A stretch of DNA of 64,000 nt from Nephromyces sp. MM_2019 (taxonomy: Eukaryota > Apicomplexa > Aconoidasida > Nephromycida), in the NCBI GenBank assembly GCA_015657535.1, contig JADHZB010002148.1, positions 1 to 64,000 of the forward strand, read 5' to 3'. Position 1 is the first letter of the stretch, and the number at the start of each line of letters is the position of its first letter. A model generated the notes under the pieces. The model was given only the letters and a program-made list of their open reading frames with translations, made no database searches and was not told the DNA's origin. Below, piece by piece: positions 59,613 to 64,000 of this stretch. The translations under genes and the position numbers were made by a program.

Positions 59613-61577
59613 TTTAAATGTAATCATATTAATATAGAATAACTATGTATGTCCAATTTTTAAACAGAGCCCTGTGAAATTATGTGATAGTGTGATGATT
59701 TGGGATCTATGGACACCTGAATTACCTGGAGTTGAAATGATTTGGATATTGTCTGGCATGCCAAGCATGCGAATTAACATTACGATTGGAATCCATGGAG
59801 GTTGCCTATTATATTCATGGTTTTGTTTTCATTTTAGGAGTTTAAAGTAACAAAGATAGTTATAGATATTAAATTATTAAGTCAGATGTTATATGATCGA
59901 ATTGACGCATCTATTGCTAGAGCTACCAATTTATAGTTTATAATTTAAATAATTTAGTTTTTCAATAAGATCTTCATAAGCATGATGTTAAGTTAAGAAA
60001 GTGGTCAATCAGTATAGGAGGGGATAAATAGCCTTTCAAGCTATAGCCTTATGTTGATCAATTGGTGTGACTTTGGTCAGCTCTTATCTTGGTCGCTTTG
60101 AAGTTCATATGAATGGCCTTTTAAAGTGTCAAGGATGTTGAATTGAAGGTTAATAATTACAATAATAATATAGTTTTCGGGAATAATGTGATTAAAAGAA
60201 ATGATGGTATTAGTTTAGAGCCTTCTATTATGGATTAATTATATGTAAAGTTAAGATAGCCCTATAAATGTTATTAGTAACGAGAAAGTTGCAATACAGA
60301 AGTGAAGATATAAATATATTGTAAAAAATATTTCTTTTTCCACACAAACCTTTTTCATCAAATAAATGAAAGCTTGATGACTTAATTAATGAGCGCTGCT
60401 TTAGCTAAGCTTAGTGTTGTAAATCGTGTGCATATTAATGAATACTGTAATAATTTTAGCATTATGACTCAGCTTCACTTGTAGAGCTGCAACAAATGTG
60501 TTAGCAGCAGCTGTAATAGGAAGCTACAAATGCGTACATTTTTAACTAACTGCTTAGGCTTAGAGTGATGTAATGAGCATATGGCGAAATTACAAATTTA
60601 ATGTTCTTTTCACACTCTAGCTTAGAATTTAACTTACAAGAGTAATAGGGCATTGTTTAATACATGGCTTATTTTAATGGAAAGTTTATAGATTCCTCTA
60701 ATTTTAAATAATATGCTTATTGTGAATTTCTTTTTTTGAAAGATAATTTAGGTAATCTAAGCATCATAATCAGGCACAATCTAATTAGTTACAATTCTCC
60801 AAGTATCACTTTAAGAGGCCAAGGGTCTCGAATATTACTTATAAGCCAGCCCAGGCGAATTCAAAATCGGAAACATCATTTTAGCATATGTATATTTAGA
60901 ATAGCCAAATGTTTTATACTTGCTGATTAATTATAATTATTTTTTAGTACACTAGATAATTCTATTAAATTATAGATACTTGATTTATAAGTTGTTAATA
61001 AAGCTTAAGCATTATTTGTTAAAATCATGAATTTGGGTTCACTAGATTTAGAAAAAAAATTAACACTGACATTTAAAAAAAATCACCTACAAGTATCTTT
61101 TTGATATTTAAATAAACTTGTAAAAAAAATAATAACTCTGTAAATATGAAGAAATATTAATCCTAAATTAAAAAATCAAGCCTTAACCAGTACATATCAC
61201 GGCATATCCTAATATTTATTCAATTAGAAATTGGATGTTAAAAAACTTATCTAGACCTAGCAAATTAAAAAATAAATTAAACAGTAAATAGTTATGTCTA
61301 TACTAACTAAGCAACGCCTTTAAGATGCCAAAACAATAGTATTAAATGCTCATTATCCCAATTAAAAACCCATGGAAACTTATTTTTAGGATCAATGATG
61401 ATCTAACTCAATAACTCTCAAATTGATATTTAGAATTCTGCTTTTTTATAATTTTGATATCGTCCTGAAAACCATATAAATAGCTAGTTAACGAAAGTTA
61501 TAGTAATTTTCGAAAAAATGCATCTCAAATTTATTTAAAGGTCAAATTAGTTGAATGGTATTTTGATCTTAGTAATT
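59613..61577. other. Intergenic region with less AT-rich patches
   Basis: No convincing coding exons. Segments near 59990-60150, 60370-60540 and 60770-60880 look richer in G and C than the surrounding spacer, but none forms a tRNA or a known small RNA that I can recognise. A 64-residue frame at 60736-60930 lies in the last patch. Confidence 0.4.
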
Positions 61578-62965
61578 CTAGTGTAAAGAATGGACGAGAA
61601 TAACCTGTAAAATAGGCGATTGTAAAACCTGAGAAGCACTTAGACGCATTTTAGGATCCTTATGAAGGAGGGCAGCACATATTTTGCGTAATTCTTTAGA
61701 ATATCTCGCTGGTATTATAGGGGTCTGTTTGAAGTTAGTATAATTTTATCAATGAATACTGAATTATCAGAGTCAGAAGGTAGGTAAAATAGTGTTATCA
61801 TACTGGATCGTTACAGATTTTGTTGAAAATAATTGGGAGAGAGCTTGCGTTAAATGGAAATGCCAAAGTAGCCATTTCATACATCACAACTCCTAGAGCC
61901 CACATATCAGCAGAACTATCATAAAGTTTTTGCTGTTTGGAAAACAATGTGGTTTTTTTTTTTTAACTGTTATAATCAAAGTCACCTGGCATACTTCTGG
62001 AGCCATATAGGAAGGTGTTCCACAAAAAGTTTTCGCTTTAGCTAAAGTATTGTTTAGACTTTTAGATAATCCAAAATCCCCTAATCTTATTTGATTTTTT
62101 GAGTCTAGAAAAATATTTGCTGACTTCACATCTGTTGTAAAATTTGTCTCTTAAAAGTCTTGTTAATTAAAATTTATTCTCTCACCTCGGTGAAGCAATT
62201 TGTTTTTGTGCAAATAGTGTAATCCCATTGAAAGTTGAGTTAGCCACCTCTTAAGTGCTGCCTCAGAAAATGCGGTTCTACTCATTTGAAACCTTTTTAT
62301 CTTGTTTTGTAAGTCCCCTCCTTATATAGGTAAAATCGTGAAATCAAATTCAGGAGCAAAATTTTCAAATTAAAACTAGTCAATTGATTACATCAGCATT
62401 GAAAAATTTAGTTTATTCATGGCTAGCAACAATCACAAGTTAGGAATTTCATCAATTGGGTTATACTAACATCAGCAGCTAACTACATAAACTTGTGTAA
62501 GCTTAGAGAGGAATCATGACTAATAAAAATGAAACATACCACTGCAATATTCCATTACAATACAAAAGCTGTCCTGGTGGATAAATGCCTCTTTGTAATT
62601 CACTAAAAACGGGTGATCTGAAACTTTAGCCATGTTCTGTTAAGAATTTAAATTTTTTTATTTCGAGAAATAGTACAATTTCTGGCAGATGTTATCACCT
62701 TAACTTCATTGATCAGTTCGCTTTTATTGAAGTTTGGGATGTCTTTAACAATGATTTTTTTCAATATAAGCCTAAAGAAATAATTTAATATGAATACATT
62801 TTCATTTATATAAGTAATACACTTGAGACTATAAATTTTTATTTTGCGTTATTCTCCTTCAAATTACTCGTTGCCTTTAGGATCCTGGACTAAAAAAGCG
62901 GTCCCAAAACTACCTCTACCCACGGGTTTTACGCATTTATAGGATCCTAAAGTAACTGGTGCCAT
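61578..62965 (-). CDS. NEK-like serine/threonine protein kinase
   Basis: Seven exons (62965-62868, 62771-62699, 62636-62540, 62320-62186, 62131-61986, 61932-61804, 61724-61578) join in phase to 274 residues, which is little more than a bare kinase domain. Kinase landmarks are complete: glycine loop [15 protein letters not shown]-type lysine in LILKKI, gatekeeper region [18 protein letters not shown], catalytic loop [14 protein letters not shown] in [12 protein letters not shown], activation segment [18 protein letters not shown] and the C-lobe [20 protein letters not shown]. The EYCSGGDL and KDP..R patterns with PARYSKELR place it in the NIMA-related (NEK) family, which acts in mitosis, centrosomes and cilia. 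There is no coiled-coil tail. The GTTATT after ...SPILQ could be a donor, so a further 3' exon is possible; unspliced, the protein ends VILVHSLH. Confidence 0.92.
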
Positions 62966-64000
62966 TTTTAATGAAGACTTTTGTTTTGCTTATAATATAT
63001 GAATGAAGAAATGATATTTTTTTGTTGTTAAGTTATGACAGTTTTTTATAGAAACAAGATAAAAAGTAGCATTAAATTCTTTATAAATTTCTCATCTCGA
63101 CTTAATTCAGATAGTAAGTTAAAGATGTTTATTGATAATAAATTTCATACCAAATTAAATCTAATGTCAAAGTATTAAAACTTGAATTGTCTTTTAGGTG
63201 ATTAATTTAAGATAATTAATTCTGTTTTTACTATTGCCACAAATAAGAATTGTTATGTACCACATTTGAAATTTTGCCTTAACTTTGAAGTCCTGGATCA
63301 AATCATTTATATAAAAATGCAATGTTTTTATGTTTAGATACTCTCTTTATGTGACTTCATGTCTTTTGGATTGGTTTTGTGGAAAATAGCTGTTATCTGT
63401 GGTTCTTCTCAATTTATCAGAAAGCTTTCTATCAACTCAGCAAACTAATTAATCTTAAACTTTGTTATGAAGCTTTAACCTAGCTCAGCAGACAATAACT
63501 TTCAATTTTCTTTACCAACCACTTTATTTATTCTTTAATAAACTTGAAGTCTTGGATTTTGGAAATCCAAGAGCATTAGAAATAAGGTTTTAAATTTCAT
63601 TAAATAATTAATAATTGGCTTTTTATATCGATTCATTTTTAAAGCTTAGAAAATAAATTTGTTCTGTCTTATGTCGGGAAGCATTTTTTAACAATTTCGT
63701 AAAAAGAGTAATTAATATTCAGAATCAATATGCCATAGATTCATCATACATGTTAAAAGTTTATAAATTATAATTTTTGGAATTTGTTTATAAAACATTG
63801 TTCTTAGTTATTAGTTGGAGTTAACAGGTTAATAATTAAGGAATGTTTCTCTAAAGTTGGTGCAATTGAGCTTTAACTAGGATCAGGAGTAGTAATATCC
63901 ATTTGTGGATACGAGTTGCTCTATAGTAAGTATCCAAGATTACGTTTCGTAATTATACATTTTATTTCGAAACACTTGTAAAATAAAAAAAGTAGTATGA
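62966..64000. other. AT-rich region upstream of the NEK kinase to the window end
   Basis: Probably the promoter region of the kinase. No coding frame, RNA gene or repeat recognised up to the end of the window. Confidence 0.45.

Overview
This window looks like nuclear DNA of an apicomplexan parasite. The DNA is very AT-rich, and nearly every gene is broken by GT-AG introns. The gene set is diagnostic: the glideosome anchor GAP50, a class XIV myosin A, an alveolin (inner membrane complex) protein and a perforin-like protein with a MACPF domain. My best guess is a piroplasm (Theileria/Babesia/Cytauxzoon-like), because the proteins lack Plasmodium-style Asn/Lys tracts and the intergenic DNA carries TG/CA micro- and minisatellites. 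That placement is inference. TAA, TAG and TGA all act as stops. No tRNA, rRNA, telomere repeat, CRISPR array or mobile element was recognised.

Layout: 1-4.7 kb is a TG/CA satellite block without credible genes. GAP50 (-) at 4.8-7.7 kb and an organelle-type methionine aminopeptidase (+) at 10.3-14.9 kb diverge from a long spacer. A single-exon double-length aquaporin (+) at 16.2-17.6 kb converges on a UMP-CMP kinase (-). A seven-exon secreted or membrane protein of unknown function (-) lies at 22.6-25.2 kb. A nine-exon coiled-coil protein (+) converges on exosome subunit RRP4 (-). Prohibitin (+) and an Asterix/WDR83OS-like ER protein (+) follow, then the alveolin (-), two unknown multi-exon genes (+) and a DHHC palmitoyltransferase (+). 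The last third is a same-strand (-) row: CID-domain protein, perforin-like protein, MyoA, CCCH-zinc-finger/WD40 protein and a NEK-like kinase.

By family knowledge, GAP50 anchors MyoA to the inner membrane complex. Alveolins form the network beneath that complex, and DHHC enzymes acylate proteins that attach to it. The perforin-like family acts in membrane crossing. Prohibitin and the aminopeptidase point to the mitochondrion or apicoplast; RRP4 and the CID protein to RNA processing; Asterix to ER membrane-protein insertion. The most unusual item is the 456-residue aquaporin, which holds four NPA-type boxes (two complete MIP repeats in one chain) and lacks the usual selectivity-filter arginine after both second boxes.

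For most genes, exon boundaries were set by following reading frame and intron phase by eye. Genes whose coding length was checked to close in frame are marked in the entries; the perforin, myosin and WD40 genes have approximate internal boundaries.
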